Of a stretch of 64,000 nucleotides of DNA, positions 53,397-62,566 are shown in pieces. Source of the stretch: Paenibacillus melissococcoides (GTDB lineage: Bacteria; Bacillota; Bacilli; Paenibacillales; Paenibacillaceae); contig CALYLO010000006.1 in NCBI GenBank assembly GCA_944800085.1, positions 433,750 to 497,749 of the forward strand, given 5' to 3'. The position numbers and the translations under genes are program-made. Each line of letters begins with the position of its first letter. Positions within the stretch are counted from its first letter, which is position 1. The notes under the pieces were generated by a model that saw nothing but the letters and a program-made list of their open reading frames with translations, had not been told where the DNA came from and did not search any database.

Positions 53397-53687
53397 ATGA
53401 AAGCAACTGGTATTGTACGTAATCTTGATAGCCTTGGCCGTGTCGTCATTCCGATGGAGCTGCGCCGAACAATGGGCATCGGTGAACAGGAGCCAATGGA
53501 AATCTATACGGATGGTGATCGGATTGTGCTTAAACGGTACTTTTCTGGCTGCAGCCTTTGCGGCTCGACGGAAAAGAGCCTAAAAAGGTACACGCGCGAC
53601 AGAAGCATATGCGTCGGGTGTATCAAACTCATTGCCGATCGCCAGCAGCAACTGCTTGAGCAGCCGGACGCTAGAGAGAGGGAATGA
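53397..53687 (+). CDS. AbrB-like DNA-binding protein with zinc-ribbon tail
   Basis: 96 residues. The swapped-hairpin AbrB/SpoVT N-terminus is clear (KATGIVRNLDSLGRVVIPME, MEIYTDGDRIVLKRY). It is followed by a four-cysteine knuckle (CSLCG ... CVGC) in place of the usual C-terminus. Homologues in Bacillus phages imitate host transition-state regulators. GGCGGAAGGAG precedes the ATG. Overlaps the nuclease gene. Confidence 0.85.
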   Translation: MKATGIVRNLDSLGRVVIPMELRRTMGIGEQEPMEIYTDGDRIVLKRYFSGCSLCGSTEKSLKRYTRDRSICVGCIKLIADRQQQLLEQPDARERE

Positions 53688-54601
53688 GCATGGAAGTTTT
53701 GACACATACCCGGCTGCAAACTCGGAAGAACTGCCCGAAAATGGACTACTGGCGCAACATTCGCGGGCTTGTCCCCATCCGGAAAAAGCAATCGCTCAAC
53801 ATCGGCGGTGCCTTTCATATTGGAATGGAGACGCGATCGGTTGAAAAGGCGGTCATGTACATGAGGAACAGTTCCGTTCCGGCCAACCAGGAAGAAGCGG
53901 AGGAACTGGAGCTCGCGGTTGCCATTGTAGAAGGCATGATTACGGGTGCCCTCCAGCGCTGGCCTCGCCTGGGCATCGAGAATTATCCGGAACAAAAATT
54001 CGAGGTTCCGATTTTCAACCCCGCAACCGGTTCCGCGTCAAAGTCATTCCGCCTCGGCGGGAAGACCGATGAACTACTGCGCCTGGAGGATGGCACATGG
54101 TGGCTGATGGAGTACAAAACAGCATCCCAAATAGGCCAGGCGTACATTGAGCGGCTGGATCTGGATAGTCAAATTACGACGTATATTCACGGCCTGCAGC
54201 TCAAGTATCCGGAGATAGTCATAAGCGGTGTTTTCTACCGCATTGCGAAAAAGCCGTCTATCCGGCAGACGAAAAAGGAGACATTCGAAGAGTTCCGGCA
54301 GCGCGTGATACGCGATTACCAAGAGCGCCCGGACTTCTATTTTTTCGAACAACAGCTCTATCGGTCGCAGAAGGATCTGCAGGAGTTTCGCGAGGAGCTA
54401 TGGGGATTCACGCAGGAATACCTCTTCGCCAAGCGGAGCGGCATCCACTATAAAAATACGAGCCGCTGCACAGAATACGGCCGCTGCCCTTATATCGACT
54501 TGTGTCGGGGCGTAGAGGGAGCAGAGCATATGTTCCGGACTGCCGTACAAAACGAGGAATTACTGGATGAAGGGGATGAACAAGATGGCACAGCAAGTTA
54601 A
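53684..54601 (+). CDS. PD-(D/E)XK nuclease, RecB/Cas4-like with probable Fe-S cluster
   Basis: 305 residues. An N-terminal Cys (RKNCPKMDYW), the nuclease core GGKTDELLRLEDGTWWLMEYKTAS (Asp and Glu-x-Lys), and a C-terminal cluster CTEYGRCPYIDLC give the four cysteines of AddB/Cas4-type Fe-S nucleases. Likely the 5-prime exonuclease of the phage recombination system with the ATPase and SSB-like protein that follow. Start overlaps the upstream stop (ATGA). Confidence 0.82.
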   Translation: MSMEVLTHTRLQTRKNCPKMDYWRNIRGLVPIRKKQSLNIGGAFHIGMETRSVEKAVMYMRNSSVPANQEEAEELELAVAIVEGMITGALQRWPRLGIENYPEQKFEVPIFNPATGSASKSFRLGGKTDELLRLEDGTWWLMEYKTASQIGQAYIERLDLDSQITTYIHGLQLKYPEIVISGVFYRIAKKPSIRQTKKETFEEFRQRVIRDYQERPDFYFFEQQLYRSQKDLQEFREELWGFTQEYLFAKRSGIHYKNTSRCTEYGRCPYIDLCRGVEGAEHMFRTAVQNEELLDEGDEQDGTAS

Positions 54602-55310
54602 ATCGGCAGCATCGTCATTCTTGCCGACAGCACCAACGCCGAAAAAGGTACGCCTTGAGGATCAAAACATCCTCCTCTATGGGCCGCCGAAAATCGGAAA
54701 GTCTTCTTTTGCCGCTCAACTTGATATGCCGATTTTTGCAGCAACGGAAGACGGATTGCATGGCCTTGAAGTGTATCAAAAGCCGATCGGGGACTGGCTC
54801 ACTTTTCTCCAGTTCTGCGCGGAAAGAACCAAGGGGGAACATCCCTTCAAAAATATCGTCATCGACACAGCTGACAACTTGTTTAAATACTGCTCGCAGC
54901 ATATGCGGGCGAAGCTCGGCATTATGCACGAATCAGATATGGAATGGGGGAAAGGTTGGTCGATCGTCAAGGATGAGTTTATGCGCGTCATTACTAAACT
55001 TGCCTCTCTCCCATATGGCTTGTTTTTGATAAGCCATGCAGAAGTTAAAGAGATTAAGACCCGGACTGAAAAATATGACAAATGGATGCCGACCATGCCC
55101 AAGCAGGGGTGGGAAGTAATCTATCCGTTCCTAGATATTATTCTTTTTGCCAACGTAGAGGAGACGGATGAGGGAGAACAGCGAGTGGTCCGGACCCGGG
55201 CGGGCAAGTATTGGGAAGCTGGTTGCCGGTTTGCGGTTCCGGAAGTTATGCCACTAGATTTCATTCAATTCAAAACACAATTCGAGGAGGCCGTTCAACA
55301 TGACAACTAA
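54585..55310 (+). CDS. Sak4-like (RecA-fold) phage recombination ATPase
   Basis: 241 residues. Walker A LLYGPPKIGKSS (about 32) and Walker B IVIDTADNL, plus a short RecA core without extra domains, fit the Sak4/AAA_24 family that anneals single strands. The genes on both sides (nuclease, DUF669) support the role. ATG 54585 chosen for spacing from AAGGGG; 54567 or 54576 are alternatives. Overlaps the next gene. Confidence 0.8.
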   Translation: MAQQVKSAASSFLPTAPTPKKVRLEDQNILLYGPPKIGKSSFAAQLDMPIFAATEDGLHGLEVYQKPIGDWLTFLQFCAERTKGEHPFKNIVIDTADNLFKYCSQHMRAKLGIMHESDMEWGKGWSIVKDEFMRVITKLASLPYGLFLISHAEVKEIKTRTEKYDKWMPTMPKQGWEVIYPFLDIILFANVEETDEGEQRVVRTRAGKYWEAGCRFAVPEVMPLDFIQFKTQFEEAVQHDN

Positions 55311-55863
55311 CTGGGAATCTCTACTCGCAACATTTGACCAACAATGGCAGGAAATCGAAGTCGATCCATCCGGGAATGTCCGCCTGCCAGACGGCAATTA
55401 TCAAGTTTCTTTAGATTCGACGCTGATCGAGAAGAGCAAGGATGGCAGTAAGGTATTGTGGAAAATCACGTTCAAGGTGCTGACTGGTTCACAAAATGCT
55501 GGCAAGTTGATTTTTTACACTAGCGTGCTCAACGATGCGGAGCGGCTCCAATACATCAAACAGGACTGCTACCGACTAGGCTTCCCGATTGCCAAACTTT
55601 CCGACCTGCCGAAACAATTCGAGCGGATGCTTGACATAAAGGTAGAAGTCCAACTCAAAACTAAGGGAGAATACCAAAACTGCTACATTCAGAAGCGTCT
55701 GGGCGACGTAGAGAGTGGAGCGCAGCACCAGCCGAATCATGGCACGCGCAGCCAGGGAGCCCGCAGCGGACGGCCGACGCCGCCGAACGTGTCCAGACAG
55801 GGAGATCCATTTGCTGACGATGGCAGACCTATCAATATATCCGAAGATGACATCCCGTTTTAA
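55300..55863 (+). CDS. DUF669 single-strand-DNA-binding-like protein
   Basis: 187 residues. Beta-rich N-terminal 120 residues (LPDGNYQVSLDSTLIEKSKDG), a Gly/Arg/Gln-rich linker, and the acidic tip DDIPF that in SSB proteins docks partner enzymes. DUF669 genes sit beside Sak4-type recombinases in many phages. Confidence 0.85.
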   Translation: MTTNWESLLATFDQQWQEIEVDPSGNVRLPDGNYQVSLDSTLIEKSKDGSKVLWKITFKVLTGSQNAGKLIFYTSVLNDAERLQYIKQDCYRLGFPIAKLSDLPKQFERMLDIKVEVQLKTKGEYQNCYIQKRLGDVESGAQHQPNHGTRSQGARSGRPTPPNVSRQGDPFADDGRPINISEDDIPF

Positions 55864-55879
55864 AAGGGGGGGCTGAACT

Positions 55880-57785
55880 GTGAACCTGGAAGGCATGAAC
55901 CCGGCACAGATTGAGGCAACGACTCATGTTGATGGTCCGTGCTGTGTGATTGCGGGGGCAGGCTCGGGAAAAACCCGAGTCCTAACCCACCGCATAGGCT
56001 ACCTGATTGAGCATGGCATACCGTCGGAAAGCATTCTAGCCTGTACATTCACGAAAAAGGCAGCTGGCGAGATGGCAGAGCGCCTGGAACCGCTGGTAGG
56101 GCCTGAAGCTGATCTGCTTAACCTGGGGACTATCCATTCCATGTGTTACCGCATTCTTCGCGAAGAGTGGCGACACACAGGGGAATCATACGAGCTCCTC
56201 AACGATTACTGGCAGAAACGATTTATCAAGGACATCCTGGCCCCCGCCGGCCCGAAGAATCCAGACGGTATGAATTGGGGATACGATGTCAGCGCCGCCC
56301 TGAGCTTCATCGGCGGCCGGAAAAATGAGCTTGTGACTCCCGAGATGTTCCGGAAGTCCATCAATTACGAAGTCGAGGATGCGGCTCGCCTGGCTCGGCT
56401 CTATGAGCTCTACGAAGCCCGAAAGGAACGAGAAGGACGCATTGACTTCGATGATATGCTAACCCGCTGCTACTACCTTCTGGCCGAGAATCCGGCGATT
56501 CTGACCAAGTACCAGCAGCGTTACAAATATATCCTGGTTGACGAGTTTCAAGACACGAACCGAGCGCAATGGGAGATTATCCGAATGCTGGCCGCGCCAG
56601 AAAATAATCTGTTCGTCGTCGGCGATGACTGGCAATCGATATACGGCTTCCGTGGCGCGCGGCCGGAATATATCGTCCACTTTGAAAAGTGGTATCCGGA
56701 TGCGAAGATCGTCGTCCTGGACACAAATTATCGCTGTAATGAGCAGATTATCAGCATTAGCAATGCAGTTATCCAGCACAACACCGACCAATACCCGAAG
56801 ACGGTCCTGGCACATCGAGGAGCCGGCCAGCTCCCTACGATGTTCAATGCGTCAGATGAGGAGCACGAGGCTGATCTAGTCATCCGCGAGATGCAAGCGC
56901 TGATGGCTGCCGGTAAGAAGCCGGGGGAAATTGCGGTCCTGTACCGGACCAATGCGCAGAGCCGCGCCTATGAGGATAAGCTTGTTCGCGCGAATATCCC
57001 GTATACCATCATCGGGAGCGCGGGTTTCTACAGCCGCAAAGAGGTTAGAGACATGATCTCCTACCTGCAGGTTATAAACAATCCTGCAGCGTCTGATGAG
57101 GCAATCAAGCGCGTCCTGAACGTCCCTAGCCGCTTCCTGGGTCGCGCACTCATAAACGATGTCGAGACCTACTCCATTCAGCACGGGTTGAGCTTCTGGG
57201 AGGCACTACAGACGGCCCCAGGGCTCCGGCCGTACCAGCGGAAGGGTATCAGCGAGTTTGTGGACGTCATCCAGTATGCGGGCCGTTATGGCTCGTCGCC
57301 AGCGGAGCTTATCCAACTGATTCGGGAAGCCACGGAATACGACGACTGGATCCGGCGTGAGGACGGTGACGATGACGGTGAGAGTGCACGATTGAGAACC
57401 TGAATGAGCTTCAATCCGCCGCTTCTCGGTATCGTGAGCTGGACGAGTTTTTGAACTTTGTTGAAATGATGTGCAGCCGCTCAGCAACGACGGACGACGA
57501 TCCGGACCGTGTGCAGCTCATGACGATTCACAGGTCAAAGGGACTGGAGTTCCCGGCGGTCTTTCTGGTGGGCCTTAATAATGGCCTGCTGCCGCATAAA
57601 AAATCGATTGAATATGCGGATGGCCTTGTTATCCCGTCTTCTTGCGCGGAGGAACGCCGGCTATGCTACGTCGGCATGACTCGGGCGAAGGATCTACTTT
57701 ACCTTAGCCACATGGAGAGCTACCAGGGGCGCAGTATGGACCCGTCATCTTCCTAGAGGAAATGCACCAACGTAAAGCGATATAG
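55880..57785 (+). pseudogene. UvrD/PcrA-like superfamily 1 helicase, frameshifted twice
   Basis: The first frame (55880-57403) encodes GTG-started helicase motifs GAGSGKT (I), DEFQDTN (II) and YRCNEQI, to about residue 500, then stops. The same protein continues in another frame from about 57392 ([20 protein letters not shown]) with [15 protein letters not shown] and [15 protein letters not shown] second shift near 57740 leads to [13 protein letters not shown] and a stop at 57785. Two one-base losses, near 57390 and 57740, would restore a roughly 630-residue helicase. Confidence 0.8.
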
Positions 57786-57802
57786 GCGGGGAGGTGGATT
57801 GA

Positions 57803-58692
57803 TTGAAAGAAGCCTATTATTTTTCGCATGATTCCAATGCTCGCCAGGATCCTAAAATCCTAGCCATGCGAAGCGTCTACAGCTCGGAAGGATATGGTTG
57901 GTATTGGATCATTATCGAGATGTTACGAGAACAAGGCTGATTACCGGATGAGCTTACAAAGTACGTATGGAATGCGTTAGCAATTGCAAATGCAATGCGA
58001 TAGCACTACGGCGAAAAACTTTGTAGATGAATGCATAAATGAGTTATTCATTACTGCATTCGGACGGTCAATTTTTTTGGAGTGAGTCTCTAATTCGGCG
58101 GATGGGCGCGAAGGAAGAAAAATCGGAAAAAGCCAAGAAAGCAGCTCAAGCAAGATGGGCAAAAACCGCGTCAAATCAAGGCCGATGCAATCGCAATGCG
58201 AACGCAATGCAGATGCAATGCAAGTATCCGAAGGCAGCAATGCCATAAAGGAAGGAAAGAAGAAAGGAAAGTAAAAGAAAAAGAAAGGAGAGGAAAAGAA
58301 AGAGGCATGAGGCATCGCCGCCCTCTTCTCCTCCCTCCTCCCACTCTCTCTTTGAAGAGGAGCAACTTGTTTCGGACTACTATCGCGACATTATCGCCGA
58401 ACTGCACAAAGTAAAAGGCTACCCAGCAGACTTGCAGAAAGATGTCGAGTTTATCCAGGCCTTGGAGGAAGGATACCCGACCGTTGAGTTGCTTGCGGAA
58501 GCGCGCAAGTGGAGAATATACAAGCTCGAAAAGCCGCTGGAGGCAAAGAGCAACGCGCGCTCGCAATTTAGGACCTGGGTAAGCAAAGCAGCGCAATGGC
58601 AGAAAGAACGCGATCAGAAGCGAGAGGAGCAAGAGGCGGACTATACCCCACCGTATTGGCAAAAGTGGCAGCCTGATGAGGAGGGGCAATGA
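57803..58692 (+). pseudogene. DUF4373-type phage replisome organiser, multiply frameshifted
   Basis: TTG 57803 follows GGGGAGGTGG and encodes KEAYYFSHDSNARQDPKILA, the start of the DUF4373/Lin1244-like replication initiator, but reaches TGA at 57938. Family-like pieces then appear in turn in other frames: LPDELTKYVWNALAIA, CDSTTAKNFVDECINEL, DGQFFWSESLIRRMGAKEEK, and finally (58320-58692) LFEEEQLVSDYYRDIIAEL with a C-terminal basic helix. A Lys/Arg-rich purine tract (58240-58310) joins them. At least three indels. It would load DnaB, whose gene overlaps the end. Confidence 0.75.
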
Positions 58693-60338
58693 TGACCGAA
58701 CGAATTCCGCATGACATGGATGCCGAGCAAAGTGTGATCGGGATCCTGATTTCTGAGATTGCCGAAGGCAAGACCGAGCTGGTTTACGACACGGCGGATC
58801 AACTTCAGCCGGAGGATTTTTATGTGCCGGCTCACAAAGTGATCTTTGAAAATCTCATAGAGCTTGTAGAATCCGGGCAGCCCGCCGACTTTGTTACGCT
58901 GGCGACTCGAGTCGGTGAGGACAAGGCATTTTCAGGAGAAAGGCCGATCGCATACCTGACCGACCTTTCCCGCTCCGTTGCGAGCGTCCGCACGCTGCCG
59001 CAACATATCCAGCGAGTCCGCGACGAGTCGGCCCGCCGGCGCATGATATCCCTGGGGAATTATTTGATTCGCAAGGCAACGGAACAAGGGGTTCCGCTTG
59101 CGGAAGTGCTTGATCAGGCCGAACGGAAGGTCATGACACTCTCCCAGGGGCTTGTCACGGAAAAGAAGTCGTTGGAGTCCATCGCGGATTCGGCGCAGGA
59201 GCGTTGGGACTACCTGTACAAGACCAAGGACGATCCGAACGTCCTGGGCGTTGAAACGGGATTCGTGGACTTGGATCGCATGCTCGGCGGAGTCATGCCG
59301 GAATATATCTTGTTGGCGGCGCGGCCGTCGATGGGAAAGACGGCCTTCAGCCTGCAAGTAGCGGAGAATGTCGCTCGGCTGGGCCGTGGAGCTGTTGGAT
59401 ACTGCAGCCTGGAGATGGCGACGGCATCGCTGGTGGACCGCTCCATATCGGCGCAGAGCCATATTGACCAGGTCCGGATCCGTCGGCGCGAGCTGTCCGA
59501 GGAAGAATGGGAGCGCGGCGCGCAGGCGGTTACGCATATCGCTGAGCTGCAGTTGTACATCGACGATGCGGTTACGACGACGAATGAAATCCGATCCTTC
59601 GCCCGCCGGCTGAAACGGGAATACGGGCTGGCGATGATCGTTATCGACTACCTGCAGCTTATCGCCGACAAGCCGGAGCGCGGCCAGAACAGTCAAAACG
59701 ATATTGTTTCGGCAATAAGCCGCCGACTCAAGCAGCTGACAAAGGAATTAGGCTGCCCCTTCGTCGTCCTCTCCCAGTTGAACCGCTCAACGGAAAAGCG
59801 CGGCGACCATCGGCCTATGCTCTCTGACTTGCGGGACAGCGGATCCTTGGAACAGGACGCCGATCAGGTCTGGTTTATTCACAGGCCGGACTATTACAAT
59901 CCCCGCGATAAGCCGGGCACAGCAGAATTGATTATCGCTAAAAACCGTAACGGCCCGGTAGGAACCGTTGAGCTGGCCTTCGTTCGTCAATATGCCAAGT
60001 TCGGCAACCTGGCACAACCGGAGGAAGGGGATCGCGTGGTCAACAGCAGCAGCGGCCGCAGCAGTACCGCAAGCAGCAATCCAAGCGGCGACGCTGGGAG
60101 CAGGAATGAACTGCGCGGAACATGGTACCCGACTGATATCGTTTCCCGCGTCCGGATTCCCTTCCTGGCGACAGAAGCGAATTTTCAAAATCGGGGTCTG
60201 TATCCGGTCAGGATTGGCATCGGAAGTAAACAGCATTTATTCGGGAAGCTGCCCCGCATTATCAAGAAATCGAGTTGCAGCCTGGCGAGGTTGTCCGGCA
60301 GTTCAAGCTGCAGCAGCCGGGCTGCGACTTTTGGATAA
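58689..60338 (+). CDS. dnaB: DnaB-like replicative helicase with an abnormal C-terminus
   Basis: 549 residues; the family has about 450. DnaB-N domain (MDAEQSVIGILI ... DFVTLATRV), RecA core with Walker A ARPSMGKTAF and Walker B IVIDYLQL, and QVWFIHRPDYY up to GNLAQPEEGDR (about 445) are normal. The next 100 residues are Ser/Arg-rich and unlike DnaB. A neighbouring frame reads QQQRPQQYRKQQSKRRRWEQ then stops at about 60110, a natural DnaB tail, so an indel near 60040 probably extends the frame. Start overlaps the previous stop. Confidence 0.85.
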   Translation: MMTERIPHDMDAEQSVIGILISEIAEGKTELVYDTADQLQPEDFYVPAHKVIFENLIELVESGQPADFVTLATRVGEDKAFSGERPIAYLTDLSRSVASVRTLPQHIQRVRDESARRRMISLGNYLIRKATEQGVPLAEVLDQAERKVMTLSQGLVTEKKSLESIADSAQERWDYLYKTKDDPNVLGVETGFVDLDRMLGGVMPEYILLAARPSMGKTAFSLQVAENVARLGRGAVGYCSLEMATASLVDRSISAQSHIDQVRIRRRELSEEEWERGAQAVTHIAELQLYIDDAVTTTNEIRSFARRLKREYGLAMIVIDYLQLIADKPERGQNSQNDIVSAISRRLKQLTKELGCPFVVLSQLNRSTEKRGDHRPMLSDLRDSGSLEQDADQVWFIHRPDYYNPRDKPGTAELIIAKNRNGPVGTVELAFVRQYAKFGNLAQPEEGDRVVNSSSGRSSTASSNPSGDAGSRNELRGTWYPTDIVSRVRIPFLATEANFQNRGLYPVRIGIGSKQHLFGKLPRIIKKSSCSLARLSGSSSCSSRAATFG

Positions 60339-60393
60339 AAGCTTCAAAGCGTGTATCTCGAATTTATTTTTTACTCATAGGAGCGTGATTGAA

Positions 60394-60897
60394 ATGGCAG
60401 CATCATTTCAAGATTCGCCAGACGTGGAACAGCTGGTGAAAAAGCTGATTGAGAAAAACAAAGAGTTCAAACACCTGCAGGGTGCCAAAATCATTGGCCG
60501 CTTTCGCTTCGGCACATGGAATTCGAAGGGCAAGATTACGCTGGGCCAGGCCAAAGTATTAACGCCATTTGAACGCTACGAAATCGACGCGGAGCTGGCC
60601 GTTATCGTCAACGGAGAGGTATGGGAGCACTTGGACAATAAACAGCGTGAAGCGCTCGTATATCACGAGCTATGCCACTTTGAAGAAATGACAGATGCCA
60701 ATGGCTCGCCGAAGATGGACGACAACAAGCGGCCAATGTTCAAGATTGCTGGCCACGACCTGGAAGAGTTCTCTTCCGTTGTCCGCAAGTATGGGCTTTG
60801 GATGCCGGATACGCGTAAATTAGTCCAGGCGGCAAAGGAAGGCGAGCAGCTGGAAATAGACTTCGAAAAGCCAACGCTTCATGCAGTGGGTGAATGA
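60394..60897 (+). CDS. Putative phage metallopeptidase (HEXXH)
   Basis: 167 residues. LVYHELCHFEE carries a zinc-peptidase HExxH motif near residue 93; upstream IIGRFRFGTWNSKGKITLGQ matches the putative-metallopeptidase family found in phage replication regions. AGGAGCG precedes the ATG. Overlaps rusA by ATGA. Substrate unknown. Confidence 0.75.
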   Translation: MAASFQDSPDVEQLVKKLIEKNKEFKHLQGAKIIGRFRFGTWNSKGKITLGQAKVLTPFERYEIDAELAVIVNGEVWEHLDNKQREALVYHELCHFEEMTDANGSPKMDDNKRPMFKIAGHDLEEFSSVVRKYGLWMPDTRKLVQAAKEGEQLEIDFEKPTLHAVGE

Positions 60898-61307
60898 CCA
60901 TGATCCGGATTGTCGTTCCGGGCCGCCCGCTTTCAAAGTCAAATTTCCGGACACACAACCCGAAGACGGGCAAACGGTATGCCCCGGGAGCCTTTGAAAA
61001 GTATGATGCCTACGAGCAGGCCATAGCTTGGGCATGCGTTGCTGCTTACCGTGGCCCGCAGATCCAGGAGCTGACGATCACGGTGCTTCGTTTCTTCCTC
61101 CAGGATCGGCGGGCGCTTCCGGACATAAACAACCTCCCGAAGTCCATCTGTGACGGGATTGAGAAATCCGGAATCATCCAAAACGATAAGCTGCTTCGCC
61201 CTATGGTCCTGGATGGATATTACTTCGATAAGGCGAAGCCGAGGGTTGAGATAGAGCTATACCCGGCGAGCCGGTACGAATTAGTGTATTCGGTGAGAGA
61301 ACGATAG
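60894..61307 (+). CDS. rusA: RusA-type Holliday junction resolvase
   Basis: 137 residues. The start IRIVVPGRPLSKSNFR and the acidic catalytic set in ALPDINNLPKSICDGIEKSG and IIQNDKLL mark the RusA family. It cuts four-way junctions during phage recombination. Overlaps the metallopeptidase gene. Confidence 0.9.
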   Translation: MTMIRIVVPGRPLSKSNFRTHNPKTGKRYAPGAFEKYDAYEQAIAWACVAAYRGPQIQELTITVLRFFLQDRRALPDINNLPKSICDGIEKSGIIQNDKLLRPMVLDGYYFDKAKPRVEIELYPASRYELVYSVRER

Positions 61308-61320
61308 GGGAGGTGATCCC

Positions 61321-62361
61321 TTGGAAGTCTATAACCCTCATCTTGGTTATGAAGCAGACGTGATTCAAAATAACATGGGCCTGGTCCACAGTGTTGCGAA
61401 TAAATTCCGCGGAGTGCTTGGGAACGGACTGGACTATGAGGATCTCGTGTCCGTCGGAACCTTGGGGCTCATCATGGCCTTTCGGAACTTTGACGGTAGG
61501 GTAAACGCGTTTTCAACCTATGCAATCCCTATGATTAGGTGGGAGATTCAGAGATTTTTACGTGATAAGCGTTACTCTGTTCGGGTTCCAAGGAAAATTC
61601 AAGAGTGTCTATCCAGCATTCGTAAGCAAGGATGGGCCAATGATTCAATCGAGGATATCACTAGAAAGAGCGAATGGCATCCGGAAGAAATATCCGAAGC
61701 GTTGAAGCTTGTCAATGGTTGGTCTGTGGTGTCACTGAATCAAATGGTACCGACAACTGAAAATGAACTGACCCTGTTGGATATGTTGCCGACCATGGAA
61801 GACTTTTCGAGAATCGACGTGAATGAATTTTTGTCACAACTGACCGCCAGTGAAAGAACCGTAATTGAATTGCGGATGGAAGGTCACTCACAGCAACAGA
61901 TTGCAGAGAAAATAAACAAATACCAAGTTGTAGTTTCACGGATATTAAAACGAATACGGGAAAAATTCGCGCAGTTTCAAGCTGGAACATTATCCAAGGA
62001 GGAAACGGCTATGAGAGAAACGTCTGCTGCCATTGAATGGTTTGTGGATGAAAAGGCAATGAGCAATCCGACGATCGGGCTGAACAAAACAGGGATTTAT
62101 TTCAATCGCCGAGCAGCTCACATGCTGGGGTGCAAAATTGGTCAATGTGTACGCGTTGGGTTCGATGGATCGAAGAAACGGCTAATTATCCAGGTTGGAG
62201 ACAACGGGCTCAAACTCCGAAAGGGGAATGATAGCGGCGGCCTTGCGATCGTCAATGAACGGCTTGTCAACTGGCTGGAACAGAAAAAAATAGCTCGGAA
62301 GCGTTACGTTCTTCATCGAGGCACAGACGCTTACTACATCGAGTTGGAACGCCATGCGTGA
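61321..62361 (+). CDS. Phage RNA polymerase sigma factor with extra C-terminal domain
   Basis: 346 residues from TTG after AGGGGAGGTGATC. Sigma-70 region 2 is clear (NGLDYEDLVSVGTLGLIMAF, AFSTYAIPMIRWEIQRFLRD), a short region 3, and region 4 (LTASERTVIELRMEGHSQQQ, IAEKINKYQVVVSRILKRI). About 120 residues follow that sigma factors lack, basic and beta-rich (TGIYFNRRAAHMLGC, KKRLIIQVGDNGLKL, YVLHRGTDAYYIELE). Probably directs late transcription. Confidence 0.85.
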   Translation: MEVYNPHLGYEADVIQNNMGLVHSVANKFRGVLGNGLDYEDLVSVGTLGLIMAFRNFDGRVNAFSTYAIPMIRWEIQRFLRDKRYSVRVPRKIQECLSSIRKQGWANDSIEDITRKSEWHPEEISEALKLVNGWSVVSLNQMVPTTENELTLLDMLPTMEDFSRIDVNEFLSQLTASERTVIELRMEGHSQQQIAEKINKYQVVVSRILKRIREKFAQFQAGTLSKEETAMRETSAAIEWFVDEKAMSNPTIGLNKTGIYFNRRAAHMLGCKIGQCVRVGFDGSKKRLIIQVGDNGLKLRKGNDSGGLAIVNERLVNWLEQKKIARKRYVLHRGTDAYYIELERHA

Positions 62362-62566
62362 CCCTATCTTTGACGACATCCCTTGGGACATCATCACGGA
62401 TGAGGCTGGACGAGTGATAGGCACCGTTTATATATTGCTGCCGGATCCGCCACCGAGGCGGCGACAGAAGGAGCGGCGGGGACGCATCACGCCATCAAAC
62501 CGAACGTATATTCGAGAAAATGGAGGTATGCAGTATGGGAACACCAATTCCAAACCGGGAAAATGA
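62354..62566 (+). CDS. Small phage protein, 70 residues
   Basis: ATG overlaps the sigma gene stop. Acidic start MRDPIFDDIPWDIITDEAG, then Pro/Arg-rich PPPRRRQKERRGR. Function unknown. Confidence 0.6.
   Translation: MRDPIFDDIPWDIITDEAGRVIGTVYILLPDPPPRRRQKERRGRITPSNRTYIRENGGMQYGNTNSKPGK

Noticed and set aside
57391-57400. Programmed ribosomal frameshift in the UvrD-like gene
   Set aside because: No slippery heptamer or downstream structure is visible at the join, and other genes nearby carry similar breaks.
57391-57756. Separate small gene encoding the C-terminal helicase part
   Set aside because: It lacks a ribosome site and continues the helicase domain exactly where the upstream frame stops, so a frameshifted single gene explains it better.
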